This document shows, piece after piece, positions 1 to 7,159 of a stretch of 23,022 bases of DNA. This DNA comes from an uncultured Eubacteriales bacterium. Lineage in GTDB: Bacteria > Bacillota > Clostridia > Oscillospirales > Acutalibacteraceae. How positions within the stretch are numbered: position 1 is the stretch's first letter; each line of letters opens with the position of its first letter. The translations under genes and the position numbers were made by a program. The stretch spans positions 21,603 to 44,624 of the forward strand of contig CAJTXF010000014.1 of NCBI GenBank assembly GCA_910580045.1. The letters are read 5' to 3'. The notes beneath the pieces were generated by a model that ran no database searches, was not told the DNA's origin, and was given only the letters and a program-made list of their open reading frames with translations.

Positions 1-5
1 CGGAG

Positions 6-40
6 CGCCGGGTCCCGCGGGACCCGGCGTCTTTCTTTTT
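6..40 (+). terminator. Rho-independent terminator of an upstream gene
   Basis: A perfect 10-bp GC-rich stem (6-15 with 20-29, 4-nt loop) is followed by a T-rich tract (30-40). This is a classic intrinsic terminator for a plus-strand gene that ends to the left of the window, and it separates that gene from the promoter at 76-84. Confidence 0.9.
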
Positions 41-75
41 GTGAAATTTGCTGGTAGAAATTCTGGCCCGGCCTG

Positions 76-84
76 TGGTATAAT
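76..84 (+). promoter_or_regulatory. Extended -10 promoter of the ADP-ribosylglycohydrolase trio
   Basis: TGGTATAAT is a perfect -10 hexamer (79-84) with the TGn extension. No good -35 box lies 16-18 bp upstream (TAGAAA at 55-60 is weak), which is typical of extended -10 promoters. The start codon at 117 follows 32 bp downstream, so the leader would be short. Confidence 0.75.
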
Positions 85-116
85 GTTCGCGGAAACATTG
101 GGAAAGGGTGTTTGGA

Positions 117-983
117 ATGTATGGCGCGATTTTGGGGGACATTGCGGGCTCCCGTTTCGAGTTTACCCGTCCGGAGCGCTTTGACTGGCGCACCCAGGAG
201 CTTTTCAGCGGGATGAGCACCTATACGGACGACACAGTCCTGACCATTGCCACAAAATACGCTGTGCTCACCGGCGTGCCCTATTTCCGGGCCTACCGGC
301 AGTTCGGCAGGCGGTATATGCAGGCTGGCTATGGCCCCATGTTCAAGAGCTGGCTTCATGCCCAGTCAGAGCGGGGGTACCACAGCTATGGCAACGGCTC
401 TGCCATGCGGGTGAGCTATATTGGCTGGCACTACCGCACCCTGGAGGAGGTGGAGCGCCAGGCCGCGGAGAGCTCCAAATGCACCCATGACCACCCAGAG
501 GGCATTAAGGCGGCCATGGCCACTGCCGCCGCTGTGTACCTGGCCCGCACAGGGGCAAGCAAGGCGGAGATTGCATATTATATCCATAAAAAATACCGGT
601 ACGCCATCCTGCGCCCCCTGGTGCTGTACCGGCCCTTCGGCAAATTTGACGTGACCGCCATGGGCACCATGCCCCTGGCTCTGCGCTGTTTTTTAGAGTC
701 AGAGGACTGGGAGAGCTGCATCCGGAATGTATACAGCGTGCGCTGCGACACAGACACTGTGGCCTGTATCGCAGGGGGCATTGCGGATGCTTTTTACGGC
801 GGGACCGGCCAGGACGAGGACGCGCTGCTGCGCCGGTTTTTGATTCGGCCCAACCAGGTGGGGGCCTTTGACACCTATCTGTATGACTGGGCGGTGAAAA
901 CGCCCCAGCGCTATGCCCAGGAGCAGCTGGAGGCCGAGGAGGAGAAAGGAGCAGGCGATGATACTACAGACATACCAATCTAA
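117..983 (+). CDS. ADP-ribosylglycohydrolase family protein (DraG/ARH fold)
   Basis: A 288-aa protein with the binuclear-metal signature of the ADP-ribosylglycohydrolase family (PF03747): GDIAGS near residues 7-12, YTDDT at 36-40, a central HDHPEGIKAA segment near 124-133, and CDTDTVACIAGGIADAFYG near 210-228, whose Asp 211 and 213 are expected metal ligands. Family members remove ADP-ribose from proteins or related substrates; the substrate here is not visible. ATG at 117 is preferred over GTG at 108, because GGAAAGGG (101-108) sits 8 nt from the ATG but abuts the GTG. The 3' end overlaps the next gene by 26 bp, so the two are translationally linked and probably cotranscribed from the promoter at 76-84. 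All key acidic residues are present, so the protein looks active. Confidence 0.9.
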   Translation: MYGAILGDIAGSRFEFTRPERFDWRTQELFSGMSTYTDDTVLTIATKYAVLTGVPYFRAYRQFGRRYMQAGYGPMFKSWLHAQSERGYHSYGNGSAMRVSYIGWHYRTLEEVERQAAESSKCTHDHPEGIKAAMATAAAVYLARTGASKAEIAYYIHKKYRYAILRPLVLYRPFGKFDVTAMGTMPLALRCFLESEDWESCIRNVYSVRCDTDTVACIAGGIADAFYGGTGQDEDALLRRFLIRPNQVGAFDTYLYDWAVKTPQRYAQEQLEAEEEKGAGDDTTDIPI

Positions 984-1455
984 GCTGGTGCTGCGGATAC
1001 TGAAATCCGGGGACACCTACCGGGCCAAGCCCAACCTGACCCTGCGGGGGGAGTATGACGCGCTGATTGACATGCTGGGCCTGCACTGCGAGTGCCCGGT
1101 GTTCGCGGTCATCAAGGGAAAAAAACAGAACACAGGGGGCAAGGTCTCCGGCTCTGTGCGGCTGACCCTGGAGGTGCCGGACGAGTGCGTCCACCTGACC
1201 GAGTACAGCGTTTGGGCAGACTTTATCTATGCCTATAAATTCAGCAAGCCCGGGAACTATAAGGCCCTGCGCCCGGACTGCGAAGAAATCACGGTGCGGC
1301 GGTATAATGAGCTGATGGAGGATTTGAAGACCCAGCGCAAGCCCTCCCAGTATCAGTGCGCCCAGGTGGTGCTGGAGCGCATTGAGCCCGGCTGGCTGAA
1401 GAGTGTGAAGGTCTTTGGCAAGTCCGGCCTGTTCGGGCGGCTGCTCAGGCGCTGA
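958..1455 (+). CDS. Uncharacterised 165-aa protein, DUF3841/DarT-like layout
   Basis: The ATG at 958 has AAAGGAG at 945-951 and lies inside the end of the preceding gene. The protein starts MILQTYQSKLVLRILKSG, has a central LEVPDECVHLTEYSVWADF stretch, and ends AQVVLERIEPGWLKSVKV. I do not recognise it firmly. The start and middle recall DUF3841, and the end recalls the AExLV...I..I pattern of DarT/DUF4433 ADP-ribosyltransferases, with Gln where their catalytic Glu would be. These resemblances are from memory and unaligned. There is no signal peptide or membrane segment. Its overlap with an ADP-ribosylglycohydrolase gene makes a role in ADP-ribose chemistry conceivable but unproven. The radical SAM gene follows after 31 bp. 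Confidence 0.6.
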   Translation: MILQTYQSKLVLRILKSGDTYRAKPNLTLRGEYDALIDMLGLHCECPVFAVIKGKKQNTGGKVSGSVRLTLEVPDECVHLTEYSVWADFIYAYKFSKPGNYKALRPDCEEITVRRYNELMEDLKTQRKPSQYQCAQVVLERIEPGWLKSVKVFGKSGLFGRLLRR

Positions 1456-1486
1456 TATTTCAGCCGGATATAATGGAGAAAAGCAG

Positions 1487-2563
1487 ATGACCAATATAGA
1501 TTTTCTGGTATCCGGGTGCAATACCCACTGCCAACATTGCTATGTGAACGGCGGCCCGGGCCCGCTGATGCCGGTGGAAGACGCGCTGCTGTGCATAGAG
1601 CGGCTGGATTTGCTGGCCTCCCGTCTGCCGGGTGAGGTCAGCTTTACCCTGGACCACGAGCCCATGAACCACCCGGATATTGACAGGATTCTCCAGGCAG
1701 CAGCCCAAACCCAGTGGATTCAGAATTTTCATCATGGCATGACAACTGGTGTGGGGCTGATGCGCCGCCAGGATAGGCATGCAGTGCTCCAGTCTTATTT
1801 GAAATGGGGCTATTCTGAGTTCGGCATTACCATTCACGGGAGCAAAGCCCATCATGATGAAATTACCCAGCGGCCGGGGGCCTATGATGCTGCTGTGAGT
1901 GCCGCTGACTTTCTAAAGGCAGAGGGCGCTGAGCTGAACATATCCCTGATGCTGAACCGGTTTTTCCCTGAAGATGCGGAGAGCATCACTGGGCTTTTGA
2001 AGCGGCTCCAGCCAAGCTATATTTATTTCGCAATCCCCATCTACACGCCTCACCGCAATATGGGGCGTTTTGAGCCCTACCGGGCCGCAGTGGAGGATAT
2101 CAAAAACCTGCAGGGGTATCTGGCCCAATGGGGGCAGGATGAATCCAAAATTTTGTCCCTGGGAGAGCAGAGCACCCCCATCGCGGCTGCAGAACAGCTG
2201 CGCTCTGGCGCTGGATTGCCGGAGCTGTTCGCAAAAGAGCAGGATGAATTGTATCTGTCCCTGCACCAGGACTGTATGCTGTATGTGGGGAACTCCGGGG
2301 CGGAGACCCAGTGCCTGGGAGATTTGCGGAGCATTGATATAGAATCAGCTGCTAAGACCATTGCCTCTTTGCCCGGAAACCGTGATTACGGGGCATTCTA
2401 TCAAGAGGACGTGCTGCCTGCCAGCCAAGCCCTGACAGCCGCGTTGACAAAACTGCCCCCAAACCTGGTCTATGGCGACATTGAGAGCGTCTTCTATCGC
2501 GGGTTAGATGAGCTGAATATTCCAACCAGGCTTATACCCACACAGCAGCCCAAAAGCCTGTAA
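1487..2563 (+). CDS. Radical SAM protein with a short C-terminal Cys motif
   Basis: A 358-aa protein with the radical SAM cluster motif C11-x3-C15-x2-C18 (GCNTHCQHCYVNGGPGP) close to the N-terminus. The usual GGEP segment for SAM binding reads DHEPMNHPDI at residues 57-65, keeping EP..HPDI but losing the two glycines. A later EFGITIHGS segment fits a TIM-barrel strand. C263 and C276 (DCMLYVG...TQCLGD) resemble a reduced SPASM/twitch domain that could hold an auxiliary cluster. The start is ATG 1487, with GGAG at 1475-1478; the open frame upstream of it is not needed. It is third in the trio starting at 117. No precursor peptide is visible nearby, so the substrate is unknown. Confidence 0.85.
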   Translation: MTNIDFLVSGCNTHCQHCYVNGGPGPLMPVEDALLCIERLDLLASRLPGEVSFTLDHEPMNHPDIDRILQAAAQTQWIQNFHHGMTTGVGLMRRQDRHAVLQSYLKWGYSEFGITIHGSKAHHDEITQRPGAYDAAVSAADFLKAEGAELNISLMLNRFFPEDAESITGLLKRLQPSYIYFAIPIYTPHRNMGRFEPYRAAVEDIKNLQGYLAQWGQDESKILSLGEQSTPIAAAEQLRSGAGLPELFAKEQDELYLSLHQDCMLYVGNSGAETQCLGDLRSIDIESAAKTIASLPGNRDYGAFYQEDVLPASQALTAALTKLPPNLVYGDIESVFYRGLDELNIPTRLIPTQQPKSL

Positions 2564-2658
2564 AGGCCATTTTCACATCTCCCCCGTCCCGACCCCAGGA
2601 GCCAGCCCGCTTTTTGTTGGGGCGCTGCACAAAAGCTCGCAAAAAAGCAGAAAGGCAC

Positions 2659-2687
2659 TTGACGAACGGGCCGAGCTGTGGTATAAT
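2659..2687 (+). promoter_or_regulatory. Strong sigma-A promoter for the tRNA cluster
   Basis: TTGACG (2659-2664), a 17-bp spacer and TATAAT (2682-2687) with a TGn extension form a near-consensus promoter. It lies 30 bp before the first tRNA, as expected for a stable-RNA operon covering the four tRNAs at 2718-3176. Confidence 0.88.
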
Positions 2688-2717
2688 GACCTAGTGACAA
2701 GGGCGGTGCCGGTATGC

Positions 2718-2791
2718 GCGGGTGTAGTTCAGTGGTAGAACCCCAGCCTTCCAAGCTGGTCGTGTGGGTTCGATTCCCATCACCCGCTCCA
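2718..2791 (+). tRNA. tRNA-Gly (anticodon TCC), CCA encoded
   Basis: The cloverleaf is complete. Acceptor GCGGGTG pairs with CACCCGC, the anticodon loop is CTTCCAA with a CCAGC/GCTGG stem, and the T-loop is TTCGATT. The discriminator is T and CCA (2789-2791) is encoded. It is the first tRNA of the cluster. Confidence 0.95.
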
Positions 2792-2832
2792 AGGATGTGG
2801 GCTGGGGCAACCAAGGACCCTGGCCCGGATAC

Positions 2833-2909
2833 GCGCCAATAGCTCAGCTGGATAGAGCAACTGCCTTCTAAGCAGTAGGCCAGGGGTTCAAGTCCCTTTT
2901 GGCGCGCCA
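2833..2909 (+). tRNA. tRNA-Arg (anticodon TCT), CCA encoded
   Basis: Acceptor GCGCCAA pairs with TTGGCGC. The anticodon stem ACTGC/GCAGT closes loop CTTCTAA, giving TCT. The T-arm contains TTCAAGT. Discriminator G and an encoded CCA (2907-2909) follow. Confidence 0.95.
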
Positions 2910-2978
2910 GCGAGGTGCTCTCGCGGGCAGGCGGTTGGGTTTTGTCCGCGAGGGAACGTCTCTCTCAAATCTTTATAT

Positions 2979-3056
2979 GGTGGATGTAGCTTAGTTGGTT
3001 AAAGCGCCAGATTGTGGCTCTGGAGACCGTGGGTTCGAGTCCCATCTTCCACCCCA
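2979..3056 (+). tRNA. tRNA-His (anticodon GTG), CCA encoded
   Basis: The anticodon stem CCAGA/TCTGG closes loop TTGTGGC, so the anticodon is GTG. The extra G at 2979 can pair with discriminator C at 3053, the hallmark of tRNA-His (G-1:C73). The acceptor strands GTGGATG and CTTCCAC leave a T6-T67 mismatch (2985 versus 3047); all other acceptor pairs are intact. CCA is encoded at 3054-3056. Confidence 0.93.
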
Positions 3057-3059
3057 CCT

Positions 3060-3098
3060 GAGTACGGAGTTTAATTCTTGTGATTAGGCTCCGTACTC
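3060..3098 (+). repeat. Perfect 10-bp inverted repeat between tRNA-His and tRNA-Gln
   Basis: GAGTACGGAG (3060-3069) pairs perfectly with CTCCGTACTC (3089-3098) around a 19-nt AT-rich loop. No T-tract follows, so it is not a standard terminator. In the polycistronic precursor it would form a hairpin between two tRNAs and may guide RNA processing. Confidence 0.7.
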
Positions 3099-3104
3099 CT
3101 ATAC

Positions 3105-3179
3105 TGGGCTGTCGCCAAGCGGTAAGGCAACGGACTTTGACTCCGTCACCCGTGAGTTCGAATCTCGCCAGCCCAGCCA
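3105..3179 (+). tRNA. tRNA-Gln (anticodon TTG), CCA encoded
   Basis: Acceptor TGGGCTG pairs with CAGCCCA. The anticodon stem ACGGA/TCCGT closes loop CTTTGAC, giving TTG. The T-loop is TTCGAAT, the discriminator G, and CCA is encoded at 3177-3179. It is the last tRNA of the cluster. Confidence 0.95.
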
Positions 3180-3204
3180 GGGTTATACATCCTAAAAGAT
3201 GCCG

Positions 3205-3241
3205 CGCGAAATCTCCCCGGAAACCCCGGGGAGGTTTCGCG
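3205..3241 (+). terminator. Long hairpin after the tRNA cluster
   Basis: A 16-bp stem (CGCGAAAT-type arm at 3205-3220, partner at 3226-3241, one G-T wobble) has a 5-nt AAACC loop. It begins 26 nt after the CCA of tRNA-Gln and is the likely 3' boundary of the tRNA transcript. It lacks a clear T-tract (TTCAAG follows), so termination is inferred from position and stem strength. Confidence 0.5.
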
Positions 3242-3393
3242 TTCAAGAGGCCAAAAGGGCCCGTCACAGCGCGACCTGGAAAAAGTAGAGGCAGAACACC
3301 CACCCCACTGGAGGACACAAGGCCATAAACAAGGATGCTTTCTGGGGCTCATGGAAGAAGCCTAAGACGCCCAGAGGCATAACCAGGAACCAT

Positions 3394-3423
3394 GAAAGCC
3401 GCCCCATCTCTGGAGCGGCTTTC
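3394..3423. terminator. Convergent-side hairpin near the end of the surface-protein gene
   Basis: GAAAGCCGC (3394-3402) pairs with GCGGCTTTC (3415-3423) around a 12-nt loop. It lies 60 bp beyond the stop of the minus-strand surface-protein gene and 215 bp after the tRNAs, so it could end transcription from either side. T-runs are weak on both strands. Confidence 0.45.
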
Positions 3424-3482
3424 CCGGTTTGCTGTTTTCCTATCTTACTTCACTCTCTGTATTGCTTCTCAAGGCTGCTGTC

Positions 3483-6400
3483 TCATTGGTAGACATGGTA
3501 CAGGAATGTCATAATCTGCGCCCGGGTGCAGGGCTTGTTGGGGCTAAAGGTAGTGGCGCTTGTTCCACTGGTGATGCCCTCCTCCTTTGCCCAGCTGATG
3601 GCCTTCTGGAACACGCTGTTATCCGGCATGTCGGCAAAACTGGCAATCTGGCTGGGCTCAGGCCGGCCAGCGGCTGTCCACAAAAACACCATCGCCTGAC
3701 CCCGGGTGCAGCTGCTTTTTGAGCCAAACTTGTTCCCGCCGGTTCCTGCTGTGATTTTCTTCTCCACCGCCCAGCTAATGGCCTTTTGGAATGCGGTGTT
3801 CTTGGGCATGTCGTCAAACTCAGCCATTCCACTGGGCTCTGTTCTCCCGTTTGCGGCCCACAAGAAGGTCATAATCTGCTCACGGGTGCAGGTATTGCCG
3901 GGGGAGAATGTGGTGGAGGAGGTACCGCCGGTAATCCCCTGGGCTACTGCCCAGGCCACTGCATGGTAAAAATAGTCCGTGGGCTTCACGTCGCTGAACT
4001 GCAGGGCAGCAGGCGGGATGGGCTCCTGGTCTTCCAGGGGGACATCATAAACTCCGTCGCCGTCAGGGTCTGTCATAATCACAAGCTCCTCGTTCTCGTC
4101 TGTGACCAGGACATTCCCTTCGCTGGCAGTAAAGTTCGCCTGCTTTGCGTCTTCCTCCTGGTCATAGGCAGTGACAGCGGTGTCTCTCAGGTCGTCCCCC
4201 CAAATCTCCAGGCCATTGTCTGTCAGCTTCAGGAGCAGATGGCCGGCGTCAGGGCTGGCAACCTCAAAATTGTGCCAAGTGGGGGAGTTGTTGGCGGTAA
4301 GCGACGCATAGACTGGGGCAGAGCCGGAGACGTTCAAATCCACCGTGCCGGAGGGGGTGAAGCTGGCTCTGCCGGCGCCCTGGACCCCGGCGCTGAGGTA
4401 GAAATCGTCTGTCTCAAAAGAGCAGGCGAAGTCCTCCTCCGCGGCAATACTGTACTCTGCGCCCTCGGGCAGAACAATGGTGTAGCTGCCGTCCCCATCG
4501 CCATTGCTGGGGAACAGAATCATCGCGCCGGTGTCAGACACAGTGGTGGTGCCGCCGAACAGGCTGTCTTTGATTTCCACCTCCTGGCCGTCAATGGTGA
4601 GGGTGAGGTTTTGGGCGCTGGTGCGGAGGTAGCCGGGGGTGGAGGGGGAAGCGCCGCGGCCTTTGCTGGTGTAATTGCACAACCCCGTGCGGTAGTCTAT
4701 CGCATTGATGAAGTTGTCATCAGCCAGCAAGCCGGTCAATTGGGCACAATTATCTGTCCGAGTAGGGGTAAAAATACCAAGGCTGATACCCTTATCTGTG
4801 CTCAAAGCCCAGATAGCGTCAAATTGATCATCAGCGCCCCATCCAGGGATAGCCCACACAGTATCATTATAATACAAGGCGAAATCATAATCTTTCTGCT
4901 TGTCTCCAGAATATGCCGGGTCGTAGGTCAGCACCCGGTGGTAGAAAATGTAATACTGGCCATTAAGGTACATGGGAAATATACCGTCTTCCACCGCGTA
5001 GCCAGTTACGGTGTGTCCGACAGTGCTATACGCCAAAGAACCGTTTTCACCCGGTACCCGGTGGCGCATATCAAAACTAATCACAACCCCGCGTCCGTCT
5101 GCCTCGGCCTCTCGGACTGTCTTGTCCAGCATAATCAGCTGTTCCATCTGGCGTTCGCACTGAGTGATGGCCCTGCTTTTATCCTGCACCGCTTTCAGAT
5201 TTTGCTGCATGTGATAGAAGTTTATCAATGACTGGGTCATCCTGCTGATATGGATTGAGGTTTTTCCCTCCTCAATAGAGAACAGGGTGCCGGAAGAACC
5301 AGGCAGCATACTTGGAACAATACAATGGTTCATAGCTGCGGCAACGGTAACCGCCATACCGTAACAGGAACCGTTCCACCACTCATAATAGCCATCAGGC
5401 GCGATGCCGTCAATATTGAAATTGGTCTTCTTCTTGAAAACCTCTGCCTTAGCAGAGCTGGTGGCCAGGCTTTTCTTATCTGAGCGGGAAACAAATTGAA
5501 GTAATTTGTTATAGTTGGAACGAGTGATAAAATACCCTTTATTCGCCTCTGCATCAGGCCAATCAGGCGCATTGTTCGTGAAATTCCAAGTGTTATCTAT
5601 ATCCAGTTTATTTATCGCCTTGTCCTCTTGGTAAACCCATCGGGGATAGATGCTAACCTGTCTATCCATCTTGTCTGTTTTACTTATATCAAACGCATAA
5701 AAATGCTTGACAGCGGCATTGACCCAGTCGCTTTCCAGAGCCTCGGCGCCGGTTTTGTAGTAAATGGTGGCCTTATCCGGGAAAGCGGCCTCATCCAGAA
5801 CCTCTGGCGGGTCACCCTCGAAAACAACGGAGAGCCACAAAGAGGCGGACCCAGCGCACAGCGCCCCCCGCCGGACAGAGCGAATATCCTTGCCCAAGAA
5901 AATCTCGCTGCATTGGGTAAGCAGATAGAAAGCCTCCGCCCCAATACTGGTCGGCCCGTCCTCCACAAGCACCTTCTTAATTTCCATTGCCGAGCCCATC
6001 CAGGGCGGAATGAGCTTTTCGGTAAAGCTGTAATCCTCCATCTCCCCCTCCCCTGCAATGGTGAGGGTGCCGTCCTTCACCCACCAGACCAGGTTGTCCC
6101 CGTCCGCGCCGCAGGTGCCGCTGGCCTCCGCGTCCGGCGGTATGGTGGGCTTCGCGCTGGGGGAGGGAGACGGGCTGGGGGTAACCGTGGGAGAGGGGCC
6201 AGTTTGCCCATAGTGAACAACAACATTAGCAGAGAGGAATTTGTCAGAATTTTTGACAAGGGTATCCCACTGGATCTGTGAGCCGCCAAAGTAGATATTT
6301 TTTAGAGATGGAGTCCCGGAAAAAGCCATTGCTTTTATTGTCTGCAAGGATGCAGGCAATGTGATGTCAGAAAGTTTTCTGCACTCCCGAAAGGTATATA

Positions 6401-6986
6401 ACCATATAGTGGAAATCGGGCCGGATATGGTCACACTTTCAAGGTTGTCACAAGAGGCAAAAGCGCTTGCTCCTAATGTAGTAACTTTTGCAGGTATAGT
6501 GACAGTACTTAATGCATCGCAATGCTCAAAAGCACTTTCCCCAATCTCTGTTAGATTTTTGGGCAGAAAAACTGCATGCAATGACTGACAAGTGGAAAAG
6601 CTCCCATTACCTATTGAGGTAACACTGTTCGGTATAGATATCTCGGTCATTTCGGAACACCACTCAAATGCAAAGTCTCCAATCGCGGTTATCCCTTCTG
6701 TTATTACAACTTTTTTGATAACAACGCCAGATTCGCCCGAAAGATTATACCGCCAAGGTTTCCATGGGGCCTGCCGCTTACCAAAGGAGTTACTCCCATA
6801 GTTTTCTATGGCTCCCGTCCCGCTGATGGTCAGCGTCCCAGCGCTATCCAAAGACCAAGCCACATTGCTGCCCTCGGCCCCGCAGTCGCCGCTGGCAACA
6901 ATCTCCGCCGCCCTCACCTCCGCTGGGGGCACTAAGGCCAGCACCATCAGCACAGCCAGCAGCAGGGACAGTACACGCTTTTTCAT
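3483..6986 (-). CDS. Secreted SLH surface protein with LRR_5 repeats and a papain-like candidate domain
   Basis: An 1167-aa cell-wall protein. Residues 1-27 are a signal peptide ending near AEVRAAE. Residues 30-250 carry BspA-type LRR_5 repeats (blocks like ITAIGDFAFEWCSEMTEISI). A Pro/Ser/Thr linker (PSPTVTPSPSPSPS) spans about 254-270, and a second short LRR-like block lies at 280-410. The segment at 440-760 contains C531 in NGSCYGMAV, H648 in VGHTVTGYAVEDG and D679 in VLTYDPAY, the order and local sequence expected of a papain/C39-like cysteine peptidase. Three SLH repeats fill 994-1167 and would anchor the protein to secondary cell-wall polymer. The ATG has AGGAGGAG upstream, and the promoter is at 7054-7082. 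The protease call is inference from motifs; adhesion or display is the safe role. Confidence 0.85.
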   Translation of the reverse strand: MKKRVLSLLLAVLMVLALVPPAEVRAAEIVASGDCGAEGSNVAWSLDSAGTLTISGTGAIENYGSNSFGKRQAPWKPWRYNLSGESGVVIKKVVITEGITAIGDFAFEWCSEMTEISIPNSVTSIGNGSFSTCQSLHAVFLPKNLTEIGESAFEHCDALSTVTIPAKVTTLGASAFASCDNLESVTISGPISTIWLYTFRECRKLSDITLPASLQTIKAMAFSGTPSLKNIYFGGSQIQWDTLVKNSDKFLSANVVVHYGQTGPSPTVTPSPSPSPSAKPTIPPDAEASGTCGADGDNLVWWVKDGTLTIAGEGEMEDYSFTEKLIPPWMGSAMEIKKVLVEDGPTSIGAEAFYLLTQCSEIFLGKDIRSVRRGALCAGSASLWLSVVFEGDPPEVLDEAAFPDKATIYYKTGAEALESDWVNAAVKHFYAFDISKTDKMDRQVSIYPRWVYQEDKAINKLDIDNTWNFTNNAPDWPDAEANKGYFITRSNYNKLLQFVSRSDKKSLATSSAKAEVFKKKTNFNIDGIAPDGYYEWWNGSCYGMAVTVAAAMNHCIVPSMLPGSSGTLFSIEEGKTSIHISRMTQSLINFYHMQQNLKAVQDKSRAITQCERQMEQLIMLDKTVREAEADGRGVVISFDMRHRVPGENGSLAYSTVGHTVTGYAVEDGIFPMYLNGQYYIFYHRVLTYDPAYSGDKQKDYDFALYYNDTVWAIPGWGADDQFDAIWALSTDKGISLGIFTPTRTDNCAQLTGLLADDNFINAIDYRTGLCNYTSKGRGASPSTPGYLRTSAQNLTLTIDGQEVEIKDSLFGGTTTVSDTGAMILFPSNGDGDGSYTIVLPEGAEYSIAAEEDFACSFETDDFYLSAGVQGAGRASFTPSGTVDLNVSGSAPVYASLTANNSPTWHNFEVASPDAGHLLLKLTDNGLEIWGDDLRDTAVTAYDQEEDAKQANFTASEGNVLVTDENEELVIMTDPDGDGVYDVPLEDQEPIPPAALQFSDVKPTDYFYHAVAWAVAQGITGGTSSTTFSPGNTCTREQIMTFLWAANGRTEPSGMAEFDDMPKNTAFQKAISWAVEKKITAGTGGNKFGSKSSCTRGQAMVFLWTAAGRPEPSQIASFADMPDNSVFQKAISWAKEEGITSGTSATTFSPNKPCTRAQIMTFLYHVYQ

Positions 6987-7053
6987 CTTTACTCCTCCTC
7001 GTTTTGGCCCGCGCCATGGGTACAGCCCTGTGGGCGCAGGGATATTTTCCTAT

Positions 7054-7082
7054 ATTATACAGGGTTTCTGTAGGAATTTCAA
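7054..7082 (-). promoter_or_regulatory. Sigma-A promoter of the surface-protein gene
   Basis: On the minus strand TTGAAA (7082-7077), a 17-bp spacer and TATAAT (7059-7054) precede the start codon at 6986 by about 65 bp. Spacing and hexamers are near consensus. Confidence 0.8.
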
Positions 7083-7159
7083 GGTGCAATTCCCCGGCCC
7101 GCCCAACAGCACATAATCCGCCTGGAGTCTGGCCATTCTAAACCTGTCGAGGTGATGAA

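Larger units (their letters stand above)
3180..3482. other. Intergenic stretch with two hairpins and no gene
   Basis: About 300 bp between the last tRNA and the end of the surface-protein gene. Short open frames here show no recognisable protein and have no ribosome sites. The only structure I see is the two hairpins listed separately (3205-3241 and 3394-3423). Confidence 0.7.

Noticed and set aside
108..116. GTG at 108 as start of the ADP-ribosylglycohydrolase
   Set aside because: The ribosome site GGAAAGGG ends on this codon, leaving no spacing, while ATG 117 is 8 nt away and begins at the family's usual MYGAILGD.
3786..5231. 481-codon plus-strand open frame
   Set aside because: It is antisense to the surface-protein gene, is rich in unusual composition, has no family features and no ribosome site. 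It is a shadow of a GC-rich gene.
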